Assembly: GCF_037137075.1 (NCBI RefSeq)
Contig: NZ_JBBBNV010000011.1
Coordinates: 1 to 64,000 of the forward strand
DNA length: 64,000 bases
Reading direction: 5' to 3'
Source: JBBBNV01 sp037137075
GTDB taxonomy: Bacteria; Bacillota; Bacilli; Paenibacillales; NBRC-103111
Positions 24,595 through 32,158 of the stretch are shown here, piece by piece (the first letter of the stretch is position 1; each line of letters begins with the position of its first letter). The translations under genes were made by a program, and so were the position numbers. Under the pieces are notes generated by a model. It had not been told where the DNA came from. It did not search any database and saw nothing but the letters and a program-made list of their open reading frames with translations.

Positions 24595-24927
24595 CTATTC
24601 CTCTGTCCGGTCCCGGCCTTCCGCATCCTCTTGCCGCTTCAGCTGCTGCTCCAGCAGAGCAATCCGCTGCTCCAGACGTTCCACGTCCCGCTTCGTTGCA
24701 ATGTGCTGCTCCTCCAGGAAGGACTGCACCCGCTCCTGTACAGTCGCATCCATGCGGGCCCGTGCTTCCTCTCCTTTACGCAGCAGCTCGTCAACAAACG
24801 AGGAGGACTCCTGACGGCTGACCTCCCCTTTTTTTACAAGCTCCTCCACTGTCTTTTCCACCTGTTCCTTACTTGTAACTGCCAATCCGAGCCCTAATGC
24901 GACCGCTCTGCCAATCAATTCTCTCAT
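24595..24927 (-). CDS. phasin-like coiled-coil protein, partner of UbiB
   Basis: 110 residues. A short hydrophobic N-terminus (MRELIGRAVALGLGLAVTSKEQVEKTVEELVKKGEVS) is followed by a long heptad coiled coil (ERVQSFLEEQHIATKRDVERLEQRIALLEQQLKR). This architecture is typical of the polyhydroxyalkanoate granule-associated/PhaI-like proteins frequently encoded next to UbiB kinases. The start at 24927 has GGAGGG five bases upstream. It is 39 bases upstream of the kinase gene on the same strand, so probably the first gene of a two-gene operon. Confidence 0.8.
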   Translation of the reverse strand: MRELIGRAVALGLGLAVTSKEQVEKTVEELVKKGEVSRQESSSFVDELLRKGEEARARMDATVQERVQSFLEEQHIATKRDVERLEQRIALLEQQLKRQEDAEGRDRTEE

Positions 24928-25293
24928 GAGGGTCCCTCCCTGGATTTTATAAAATGCGAAGCTGTCCGTTATACGTTTATTGTACAGTAATTTACACAAA
25001 AATCCAAAAATTGATGCATCAAGCCCGTTAAGCCGCTACAAGAGCTTCTTATTCGGGCACTTCTATATATTCAGATACTCTTGATTTCAAAATTTCAATT
25101 AATTCCTACCCATTGAATCCGTCAAAAATCTTCTCTGCTGTTAAACTGCGCCACTTATTGCGGCTGCATATAAACAGTATTTTGATGTGTGGTCACCTGC
25201 ACTTAAATGATTTATGGGTGGACTTTCTACTTTATGTTCTCTCCAGATTCTTCCTTGCATTTTCTCTAATGACCTTGGCTAGCTTTACATTAC
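24928..25293. other. AT-rich intergenic region
   Basis: No supportable gene. The open plus-strand frame at 25113-25301 has no ribosome binding site and an unlikely composition. It separates the ubiB operon promoter region from the decayed DUF4188 gene. Confidence 0.5.
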
Positions 25294-25620
25294 TTATCTG
25301 AATCCACTCATACCGAATTTAGGCATATTTCCATAAATACATTCATATTGTCCGGGTTCAATCATGTACGTTTCACGATAAATCCCTACTGTTCCATCCG
25401 TTCCAGCCGATTTATTAAATTTTTTCCATTGTTCAAGATAAGTGCCACCCCGGGCATAGTTCTCAAGCTGTTTCGTAAGTTCTCCAGTATTGTACTAAAG
25501 TGATCCCTCTCCAGCTCAAAAAATTTACTCTGTACTTATACATCCCGTTTCAGGATTCTGGTACAGTTCTTTAAGCATTGGTCCCATTGCTTTTATTACT
25601 GGAATCCTTGCCACATAAAT
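25294..25620 (-). pseudogene. decayed DUF4188-domain gene
   Basis: Reading the minus strand from 25620, pieces of a DUF4188 protein appear in sequence: VARIPVIKAMGPMLKELYQ then NPETGCISTE before a TAA, ITLVQYWRTYE in a second frame, then QLENYARGGTYLEQWKKFNK and SAGTDGTVGIYRETYMIEPG, then QYECIYGNMPKFGMSGFR and the natural TAA at 25296-25294. At least one frameshift and one stop interrupt it, and the N-terminal 35 or so residues are missing. Intact members (about 140-160 residues) are heme-degrading-monooxygenase-like dimers of unknown function. Confidence 0.8.
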
Positions 25621-25792
25621 CGCTCCTCATTTGGATTATAGGATCATCATGTCTTGAACGATGTAAACATCATCTCTCTTCCCCTATTTATCAAACGAGT
25701 AACTTGCACAATCTTCCATCACCTTCATTGTACCAGCATTATCAGAATAAAACATAAAAAGAGAACCCTGCCCTGTTTTCCGCAGGAAACTG

Positions 25793-25829
25793 CAAAAAAA
25801 AGCTTCGTTCCCGATCATGGAAACGAAGC
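25793..25829 (-). terminator. terminator of the riboswitch-controlled transporter
   Basis: On the minus strand GCTTCGTTTCC / GGGAACGAAGC (one mismatch) with a six-base loop, followed by eight T (25800-25793). It starts eight bases after the transporter stop codon. Confidence 0.9.
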
Positions 25830-25836
25830 CGTTCTT

Positions 25837-26778
25837 CTATTCTCTTTGCCTGGAAATCAGATACAAAGTAAGCCAAATGAGGATAAATCCGATTGCCTGG
25901 GGCATGGTAATCATTTGGTGGAACACAACCCAGTTTATGAGCACTCCGACCATCGGGAAGCTTAATTCCGCGAGTGTCGCATAAGAAGCTTTGATCCCGC
26001 TAAGCCCTTTGTAGTAGACAAGCAGGCTGAGCAGTCCGGGCAGCAGCGCCTGCAGCACCAGATTCAGGAGCACAAGCCCCTTCCGGGACATCTCGGCCGG
26101 GAAGCTCCAGCCTTGCCCCTCCAGGCTTGTAATGACGATCAGCAGCGGCAATGCGAGAATGAACCGCAGCGCCGTCACGGTCTCATACGACATTTTTCCC
26201 AGCATATAACGGCCCATCACCGTAGAGCCGCCCCATAGCAGCGCCGCTCCGATGGACAACACGCTGCCCATCTGCACAAAATCACTCAGTCCGCCAACCG
26301 GCAGCGTCCAGCCGAAGGTAAGCAGATACGTACCAGCCAGCGCGAGCACGACGAGATTGCCGAACAGGCGGGGCAGCTTTTCTTTCAGCAGGTATCTGGC
26401 CAAAATAATCGCAAACAGCGGCTGCAGCTTCTGCAGCAGCAGAACGACGTTCAGGTCGCCATGAGCAAGCCCCTGTGTAAACAAAATCGTAGCCAGCGCC
26501 GAGCCGCCCCAGGATATGAATAGAAGTGCGCCCAAATGTGCTGCCTTCAGTCCCCGCAGCTCCGCTCGGTGCCGCCACAGCACCGGTGCAGCCACAAGAA
26601 ACAATATCAGGTGCTCCAGCAGCACAATTTGGGTGGATGTGAGCGAGTTCAGGAGAATGATACGGAATAACGGGTCAACCCCCCACAGAGCCGCCCCTAG
26701 AACGACGAGCCAAAATTCCGGTTTAATGCGGCGTCTGTAATGCACCGCTGTCAATGTAGAAGCGTTGTTCATGTTCAT
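25837..26778 (-). CDS. EamA/DMT-family transporter, probable riboflavin importer
   Basis: 313 residues with ten membrane helices arranged as two EamA repeats; the first begins EFWLVVLGAALWGVDPLFRII and the second ALLWGGSTVMGRYMLGKMSYETVTALRF. The start at 26778 (MNMNNAST) has AGAAGGGG before ATG. The family alone says only small-molecule transport. The gene sits alone behind an FMN riboswitch with a terminator, and FMN riboswitches control riboflavin synthesis or uptake genes, so flavin or riboflavin import is the best inference. RibN of Alphaproteobacteria is a riboflavin transporter of the same superfamily. RibU is the usual Bacillota importer and is not present here. Confidence 0.85.
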   Translation of the reverse strand: MNMNNASTLTAVHYRRRIKPEFWLVVLGAALWGVDPLFRIILLNSLTSTQIVLLEHLILFLVAAPVLWRHRAELRGLKAAHLGALLFISWGGSALATILFTQGLAHGDLNVVLLLQKLQPLFAIILARYLLKEKLPRLFGNLVVLALAGTYLLTFGWTLPVGGLSDFVQMGSVLSIGAALLWGGSTVMGRYMLGKMSYETVTALRFILALPLLIVITSLEGQGWSFPAEMSRKGLVLLNLVLQALLPGLLSLLVYYKGLSGIKASYATLAELSFPMVGVLINWVVFHQMITMPQAIGFILIWLTLYLISRQRE

Positions 26779-26809
26779 TAACCCCTTCTGAGTCCAGGGA
26801 GCGTTCGGT

Positions 26810-26849
26810 AAAAAAAGCCCCGTTTCGCGCAAGCTGCGCAAAACGGGGC
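26810..26849 (-). terminator. expression-platform terminator of the FMN riboswitch
   Basis: On the minus strand GCCCCGTTTTGCGC / GCGCGAAACGGGGC (one mismatch) with loop AGCTT-type, followed by TTTTTTT (26816-26810). It lies between the aptamer and the start codon, so ligand binding should cause premature termination. Confidence 0.9.
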
Positions 26850-26904
26850 AAATCAAATAAATCTACCTGTGCCGCTGTCAGCAGCACCTGATAAATTTAC
26901 TGTG

Positions 26905-27045
26905 ATCTTCTACCATCCGGACTTTACCGTCGGCCTTGGAATCTCACCAAGTCAGTCCTTGGCCAAGTACAGGCCGAGGAGTCGCGGGCTTGTTTCTGTG
27001 AAGAAACATCACCGCCGGTTGGGAATTTCACCCTACCCCGAAGAT
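26905..27045 (-). ncRNA. FMN riboswitch (RFN element)
   Basis: On the minus strand the element runs from ATCTTCGGGG to GGATGGTAGAAGAT, the two ends forming P1. The conserved segments GGGTGAAATTCCC, ACCGGCGGT, GCCCGCGA, TTGGTGAGATTCCAAG and GCCGACGGTAAAGTCCGG are all present in the right order. It is complete and precedes only the EamA-family transporter gene. Confidence 0.97.
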
Positions 27046-27200
27046 CGATATATTTTGTTTTTAACAACTTGTTTACATGGAATTGGTTCGAACTGTTGCA
27101 ACGTTCTTTACAGTTTATCATAAAACGTCACGCGAAAAAAATCAATACTCTTTTTCATATCAAGTTCATCGGATTTATTCCGCTGCTGCAGGCATCTTCG

Positions 27201-28265
27201 TCAACCTCTGCGCTTCTTCCCGCTCATTAGAAAATGGGCATACCGCAGCGGGGTTAAATACGTCTGATAAAATGCTTTTTCCAGCCCCGCTTTCTGAAAC
27301 GTAATCCGCTGATCCCGGCCGTTCATTTCAATAAATTTGACAGCCCCGCCCTTCTCGACCCCCATATCGAGACCGATATCCGCCAAATGGGGAAGCTTCT
27401 TGCCGAGAAAAGCCGCTATTTTCAAGGACGCTTGCTTCACTTCCCTCGTTACAGCCTTCTCCGAAAATCCGCTGCCCTGAAACAGCTTGGCGCAGGGTTT
27501 AACTTTTCCGCCTTTGGCCACATTCGTGACATGCTTCCCGGCTGCAGCCACCTTGCCGACCATTCCTGTAACCTGCCACGATCCCAGGGGGCCGCGCTGC
27601 ACGGAGACACGCAGATCATACGGCCTTCCTTGATGCGTGGCTAAGGGAATTGCCTCCTGAATAATATAGCTTCTGCCTCTAATCATTCGGTCCATACAGG
27701 CAAGCGTTTGCTGAAGCGTTTTGTGCAGAGGCTTTCCTTGTTTTCCCCGAATCAAGTATTTCCCTCCGGGAGCGTTCTCGATCTTGAAAATACCGTCCCC
27801 TACACTGCCGCTGGCGGGCTTGATAAAAAGCGGCGTACGATTTTTCAGCACCTGAGCCAGCTTGCCTCTTGAATACTTCCAGGTAGCCGGAACATAGCTG
27901 CGAAGACGGTCATTTCCGGAAAGCAGCCGGTTAATCTCGTATTTGCTAAACCGGTTTTTCCGGTTGAATACAACGCTTTTTTTAGCCAGGGACGTAAGCC
28001 GTTGTCGTAATTGAGCCGTTGCCGTGAATGCCCGATTATGAATCACCGGAGGGATTTGGTGCTTGACCTTGGCATACCGGCCGCCGCTGTACGTAAAGCT
28101 TTGTGCCGAGGTATGATTTATTTGGGCAAGCGTCATATAGTACGGCTTCAGGCCCAGCTGTTTGGCCGCCCGGTTATACAATGAAATACGTTCATAACCG
28201 GTTTTCTTGCGGGGAATACCGTGATACATCGAAGCGTCAAGTAAAATCCCAACCGCTCTCTTCAT
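27201..28265 (-). CDS. YheC/YheD-type spore coat-associated ATP-grasp protein
   Basis: 354 residues. An N-terminal domain (MKRAVGILLDASMYHGIPRKKTGYERISLYNRAAKQLGL) is followed by a C-terminal ATP-grasp fold: PLFIKPASGSVGDGIFKI, SYIIQEAIPLA, YDLRVSVQRG, ADIGLDMGVEKGG and VKFIEMNGRDQR. The family occurs in endospore formers and is associated with the spore coat in B. subtilis. The ligated substrates are unknown. ATG at 28265 has GGAGGT six bases upstream. It is the only gene between two long intergenic regions. Confidence 0.9.
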   Translation of the reverse strand: MKRAVGILLDASMYHGIPRKKTGYERISLYNRAAKQLGLKPYYMTLAQINHTSAQSFTYSGGRYAKVKHQIPPVIHNRAFTATAQLRQRLTSLAKKSVVFNRKNRFSKYEINRLLSGNDRLRSYVPATWKYSRGKLAQVLKNRTPLFIKPASGSVGDGIFKIENAPGGKYLIRGKQGKPLHKTLQQTLACMDRMIRGRSYIIQEAIPLATHQGRPYDLRVSVQRGPLGSWQVTGMVGKVAAAGKHVTNVAKGGKVKPCAKLFQGSGFSEKAVTREVKQASLKIAAFLGKKLPHLADIGLDMGVEKGGAVKFIEMNGRDQRITFQKAGLEKAFYQTYLTPLRYAHFLMSGKKRRG

Positions 28266-28740
28266 CGCTCTACCTCCGGCTTGTTTGCTTGAAATCATGA
28301 CAATTTGATCGTAAATATGAAGTTATATGGGGAACCGCTCACTAAGCGATCCCGGATGCCAAAACTGAATTCAGCAATAAAAGCTGCAGCGGCCCGCTCC
28401 CCGATCAGAAGAACTGGCTTCTGGTCAGGCCGTACTCTTCTTTTGCCAAGAAGATGCCTACGCGCCCTTGGAGAATGTATTGCATTCGCCCTCTCTCGGC
28501 TGTTTCCTGTCGCAGATAGATTAGTATATGTGGGCAAGAGCAAACCCGCTTGGACACTTGCAAGCAGCGACCGATATGGCTTCAAAAGCCGGGCAGAAAA
28601 ATAGTTTTGCCGCAGCTGCCGCTTCCGGTTGGGTTGATATAAAGATAGAGCTACTATGCCGACTGCTCCCCGGCGCCGGACTTTCTACGATAAAATAAAG
28701 CTTCCAGCGCGCCTGTCCTTCCTCATGCCTCATTGACAAT
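28266..28740. other. intergenic region upstream of the YheC/D gene
   Basis: About 475 bases with no credible gene; frames on both strands lack binding sites. It presumably holds the (probably sporulation-specific) promoter of the YheC/D gene, but I cannot identify it with confidence. Confidence 0.4.
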
Positions 28741-28770
28741 AAAAACAAGCCCCAAGCCGGCAGGGACTTG
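28741..28770 (-). terminator. terminator of the 28.8-31 kb two-component operon
   Basis: On the minus strand CAAGTCCC / GGGGCTTG (eight pairs, one G-U) with a nine-base loop, followed by TTTTT. Confidence 0.78.
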
Positions 28771-28813
28771 CAATTTCTCGTAATTAAGGAGAGTATTCAC
28801 TTCAACCCGCCGC

Positions 28814-30265
28814 CTATCGCCTGTTTAAGCGTGGCTGCTCGTCCAGCTTCCTCCTCAGCCGAATCGTGAACACAGTTACTTCCTGTCCTTGATCGCGAAG
28901 CTCCAGCGTGCCTCCCATTTTCTCTGTGTTTTTTTTGGCAATAGATAGTCCGAGCCCGGTTCCGACTTCTCCGGTCCGGGCTTCATCCTTGCGCACGAAC
29001 GGATCGAAGATGGTATTCCATAGCGGCTTTGGAATTCCGATACCGGTATCGGCGATTTCGATAATAACCTCCGTCTCGGCCGGGATAAGCTGCACCCGTA
29101 AGCGTGTTTCCGGCGGATTGTAGGTTAGCGCGTTGCCAATCAGGTTTTGGATGACACTGGATAGCAGCTCGGCATCGTAAACAGCATAGATCGGCTGATC
29201 GGGGATATAAAGCTGCAGCACGAACTTTTTTTGCTCGATGTCCCCGTACACATCAGCGACGACCTCCCGCAGGAAGTCGCCGATTTCGCTCTGTTCCAGC
29301 CGTATGACATAGTCGGGCGAATCAATTTTGAGGAAATCCAGCATGTTGTGAATAAGCCTGGTCACTTGGGCGGACTTCCGGTAAATGTAGCTCATGTATT
29401 TCACCTGTCGCTCCCGCTCCTCTACCCGTCCTTCCAGCAACGCTTGAGCATAACCCTGAATGCTCGTAATCGGTGTTTTCAGGTCGTGGGACAGATCCAC
29501 AATGAGACGCTGCTTGCTCTCCTCGGCATGCCGCTTCTCGGCCAAGGTGTTCTCAATCACATCCCCCATATAATTGAAGGCCTCGCGAATTTGAACGAAC
29601 TCCTGCTCCGCATCAAGTGATATCCGGGTGCTATAGTTGCCGTCGACCATACGTTTGAGCCCTTGGGATATTTGGTGCAGCGGCCTTCGGATACGCCGGG
29701 CGACCCAGGCGCTGTAGAAAAAAATAAGCAGCAGCATAAGTATGATCCAGAAGGCCAAGTAATAAAATACCGGCACGTAAAAGCCCGGCTCCCGCAAGGA
29801 ATCATTCACATTAATGTTGACATAATTCCGGGGCAGCTTCAGAAGCAAATACTGCGAGTCTCCCCGATTCTCCAGGGCCGCCACAGAATAATAATACGCT
29901 TGTCCGTTCCGGTTGGAGAGCAGCTCATACAGCTCCTTTTCGGAATACTGCTGCACCTCGTCCTGCTTCCGGCCTTGAACGCGGATGACGCGGCGGTCCG
30001 CATCCAGCTCCTCCAGCCAGCCGCTGCCTTGAAGCAGACGGTCAATTTCCGTCCGGGTCTGGCTGCCGTTCACGTACATTCCGGCTTCCAGCTTCAGCTC
30101 GGGGTCAACAATACGAGTGGTCTGCATTCTCCACTTCACATCCTGCAGGGCCATAAACGTGCTTCCTGCCATTACGATCAGCAGAATCAGATTAAACAAA
30201 AAGAAATCCCAGGTCAGCGACGTTTGCAGCTGCCGCCGGGCTCTATATTTCCTCAGGAGCTTCAA
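28814..30265 (-). CDS. sensor histidine kinase, HAMP type
   Basis: 483 residues. TM1 at about 20-42, an extracytoplasmic loop (to about 165), TM2 at about 166-188, a HAMP linker (RRIRRPLHQISQGLKRMVDGNY), then HisKA with the phospho-acceptor VDLSHDLKTPITSIQGY, followed by HATPase: NLIGNALTYNPPET (N box), IADTGIGIPKPLW (G1), FDPFVRKDEAR (F box) and GTGLGLSIAKKNTEKMGG (G2). Its start lies within the end of the response regulator gene (23-base overlap), so the two form one translationally coupled pair. The signal is unknown. Confidence 0.93.
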   Translation of the reverse strand: MKLLRKYRARRQLQTSLTWDFFLFNLILLIVMAGSTFMALQDVKWRMQTTRIVDPELKLEAGMYVNGSQTRTEIDRLLQGSGWLEELDADRRVIRVQGRKQDEVQQYSEKELYELLSNRNGQAYYYSVAALENRGDSQYLLLKLPRNYVNINVNDSLREPGFYVPVFYYLAFWIILMLLLIFFYSAWVARRIRRPLHQISQGLKRMVDGNYSTRISLDAEQEFVQIREAFNYMGDVIENTLAEKRHAEESKQRLIVDLSHDLKTPITSIQGYAQALLEGRVEERERQVKYMSYIYRKSAQVTRLIHNMLDFLKIDSPDYVIRLEQSEIGDFLREVVADVYGDIEQKKFVLQLYIPDQPIYAVYDAELLSSVIQNLIGNALTYNPPETRLRVQLIPAETEVIIEIADTGIGIPKPLWNTIFDPFVRKDEARTGEVGTGLGLSIAKKNTEKMGGTLELRDQGQEVTVFTIRLRRKLDEQPRLNRR

Positions 30266-30950
30266 TTTTGTATCCCAACCCTCGTATCGTTTTCAGGTAA
30301 TCCGGCTGCTTCGGATCACGTTCGATTTTTTCACGGATGTTGCTGATATGCACCATAATCGCCCCGTCCTCATGAGCGTAGTAATCCTGCCACACCGCTT
30401 CATAAATTTTTTTCCGGGTAAAGACGCGTCCGGGCTGCTCCAGCAGCAGCTCCAAAATTTTGTATTCAGTAGAGGTAAGGGCCACCGGCTCACCGCCGCG
30501 GAACAGCCTGCATTGAATGCGATCCAGCACCAGGTCCCCGACGACAATTTTATCTTCCGTCTTCTGGGGAGCGCCCCCCGCGTCAAAATGATGCACTCTG
30601 CGAAGCAGCGCCTGCACGCGCGCCACAATCTCCAAGGGATTAAATGGCTTGGCGATATAATCGTCCGCTCCTAGCGACAGACCCAGGATTGTATCATGAT
30701 GCTGGCTTTTGGCCGATAAAAAAAGAACCGGGAAATGATGTGCTTCCCGGATTTTCTTAATCAGCTTCAGTCCGTCCATCTCCGGCATCATAATATCCAG
30801 AATCGCCAGATCAATGTGATGCCTTTGCAGGACAGCCACCGCCTCGAGGCCATTCCGGGCTTGAAAAATCGTATAATCCTTCTCCAAATACAATTGAAGC
30901 AGCTCTATAATCTCGGATTCGTCATCCGCAATTAAAAGGTTGTACGTCAT
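30243..30950 (-). CDS. OmpR/PhoB-type response regulator
   Basis: 235 residues: receiver domain with acidic pocket (LLIADDESE), phosphorylation site LAILDIMMPEMDG and lysine in FLSAKSQ; then a winged-helix DNA-binding domain (VFTRKKIYEAVWQDYYAHEDGAIMVHISNIREKIE). The start at 30950 is chosen from AGGAGG four to five bases upstream of ATG. Cognate kinase gene overlaps its 3' end. No dedicated target is adjacent. Confidence 0.94.
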   Translation of the reverse strand: MTYNLLIADDESEIIELLQLYLEKDYTIFQARNGLEAVAVLQRHHIDLAILDIMMPEMDGLKLIKKIREAHHFPVLFLSAKSQHHDTILGLSLGADDYIAKPFNPLEIVARVQALLRRVHHFDAGGAPQKTEDKIVVGDLVLDRIQCRLFRGGEPVALTSTEYKILELLLEQPGRVFTRKKIYEAVWQDYYAHEDGAIMVHISNIREKIERDPKQPDYLKTIRGLGYKIEAPEEI

Positions 30951-31011
30951 AGGGCCTCCTGCTGATATCAATCTTCTTCATCCGGCTGCGGCAGCCTTGT
31001 TCCGCATCCGC

Positions 31012-31362
31012 TCAAAGCGCGGAAATAACGATGTTATCTACCTTCACATGGACCGCCGTAACGGTCAAGCCAGTCATCGTTTCCACCGATTCGCAAACAT
31101 GGCGCTGGAGCTGGCGGCAAACCTTATGAATTGGATGTCCATAGTGTACAGACGCGTGAAGCTCAAGTGCAACTTCCCCTTGCCCCATTACAACGGCAAC
31201 ACCTGTCTGCATATTTTTACCGCTCAGTCTTTTTACTAGTCCGTCGGCCTTGCCTGTGGACATCCCGGCAATGCCCGGGGTACTCAAAGCTGCAGCGCCT
31301 GCCATTATGGCTATGACCTTCTCCGAAATCCGAATCGAACCGTTGTATGCATCTTCCGGCAT
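31012..31362 (-). CDS. Asp23/Gls24 family envelope stress protein
   Basis: 116 residues with the family signature ISEKVIAIMAGAAALSTPGIAGM near the start and the KNMQTGVAVVMGQGEVALELHASVHYGHPIH core. Members are small, abundant membrane-associated proteins of the Gram-positive envelope, often alkaline- or stress-induced. RBS GGAGGAGG precedes ATG. It is upstream of the two-component genes on the same strand (62-base gap), so may be in the same transcription unit. Confidence 0.9.
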   Translation of the reverse strand: MPEDAYNGSIRISEKVIAIMAGAAALSTPGIAGMSTGKADGLVKRLSGKNMQTGVAVVMGQGEVALELHASVHYGHPIHKVCRQLQRHVCESVETMTGLTVTAVHVKVDNIVISAL

Positions 31363-31514
31363 CGTTCACCCTCCTCCGCTCGTATCCAAATCTCGCCCTG
31401 CCTCGTTCAATGAGCAGTTTCATTATACCCGGCTAATATAAGCCCAGGTTAAGCAAAACCTTAAGATTACCTAAACGAATCAGGCATAAGGTGTGAACCG
31501 GAGATCAGACGGCA

Positions 31515-31553
31515 TAAAAAAGTACCGAAACGTCGTATAGACTTTATCGGTAC
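31515..31553 (-). terminator. terminator of the DUF423 gene
   Basis: On the minus strand GTACCGA / TCGGTAC with an 18-base loop, followed by TTTTTTAT. Confidence 0.6.
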
Positions 31554-31605
31554 AATTGGCAGCAGCCTCGTTATTGTATTACAGTCTATTTCATGGTTTG
31601 CGGGC

Positions 31606-31974
31606 TTAGACCTGCACAGCAGCTGCCGTAAGCAGCGCCCAGCCGATTAGAAAACAAAGTCCGCCGATTGGCGTAATCGCCCCCAGCTTCTTCATGCCCG
31701 TCAGGCTGAGCACGTACAAGCTTCCGCAGAACAGAAGAATACCTGCAAACAGAAACCACCCGGCTGTAATGACAAGCGCGCTCGGGATAGCCGTATGCGC
31801 CAGGATAGCCATCAAAATCAAACCCAAAGCGTGCGCAATTTGGTACTGAACCGCAGTTTGATAAATAGCCGCCATCTCGGGAGACAGCCGCTTCTTCAGC
31901 GCATGGGCCCCGAACGCTCCCAGAACGACAGAAAGAAACATATTGATGCTGCCCAGCAGCAATAACACCTGCAT
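31606..31974 (-). CDS. DUF423 membrane protein (YwdK-like)
   Basis: 122 residues with four membrane helices and the family motifs GAFGAHALKKRLSPE and YQIAHALGLILMA. Function is unknown. ATG at 31974 has GGAGGAG seven bases upstream; the longer frame has no site. Small and monocistronic. Confidence 0.9.
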   Translation of the reverse strand: MQVLLLLGSINMFLSVVLGAFGAHALKKRLSPEMAAIYQTAVQYQIAHALGLILMAILAHTAIPSALVITAGWFLFAGILLFCGSLYVLSLTGMKKLGAITPIGGLCFLIGWALLTAAAVQV

Positions 31975-32085
31975 ATTCAAACTCCTCCTGAATCTATAGT
32001 CTCTCTCATTGTACCACGGCGGACGAGAACAACCTAGCCTGTGCACAGCTAAGTCCGATTCCGAATCTATAACGATAAAAGAAAG

Positions 32086-32109
32086 AGGATACCGGTTTTC
32101 TGGTATCCT
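32086..32109 (-). terminator. probable terminator of the NEAT/SLH gene
   Basis: AGGATACC / GGTATCCT with an eight-base loop, followed on the minus strand by the T-rich CTTTCTTTTAT. It is about 50 bases after the stop codon. Confidence 0.6.
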
Positions 32110-32158
32110 CCTGTCCGGACCGCAGTCATTTCATATCCACTGCAGTCCATTCTTTCAA

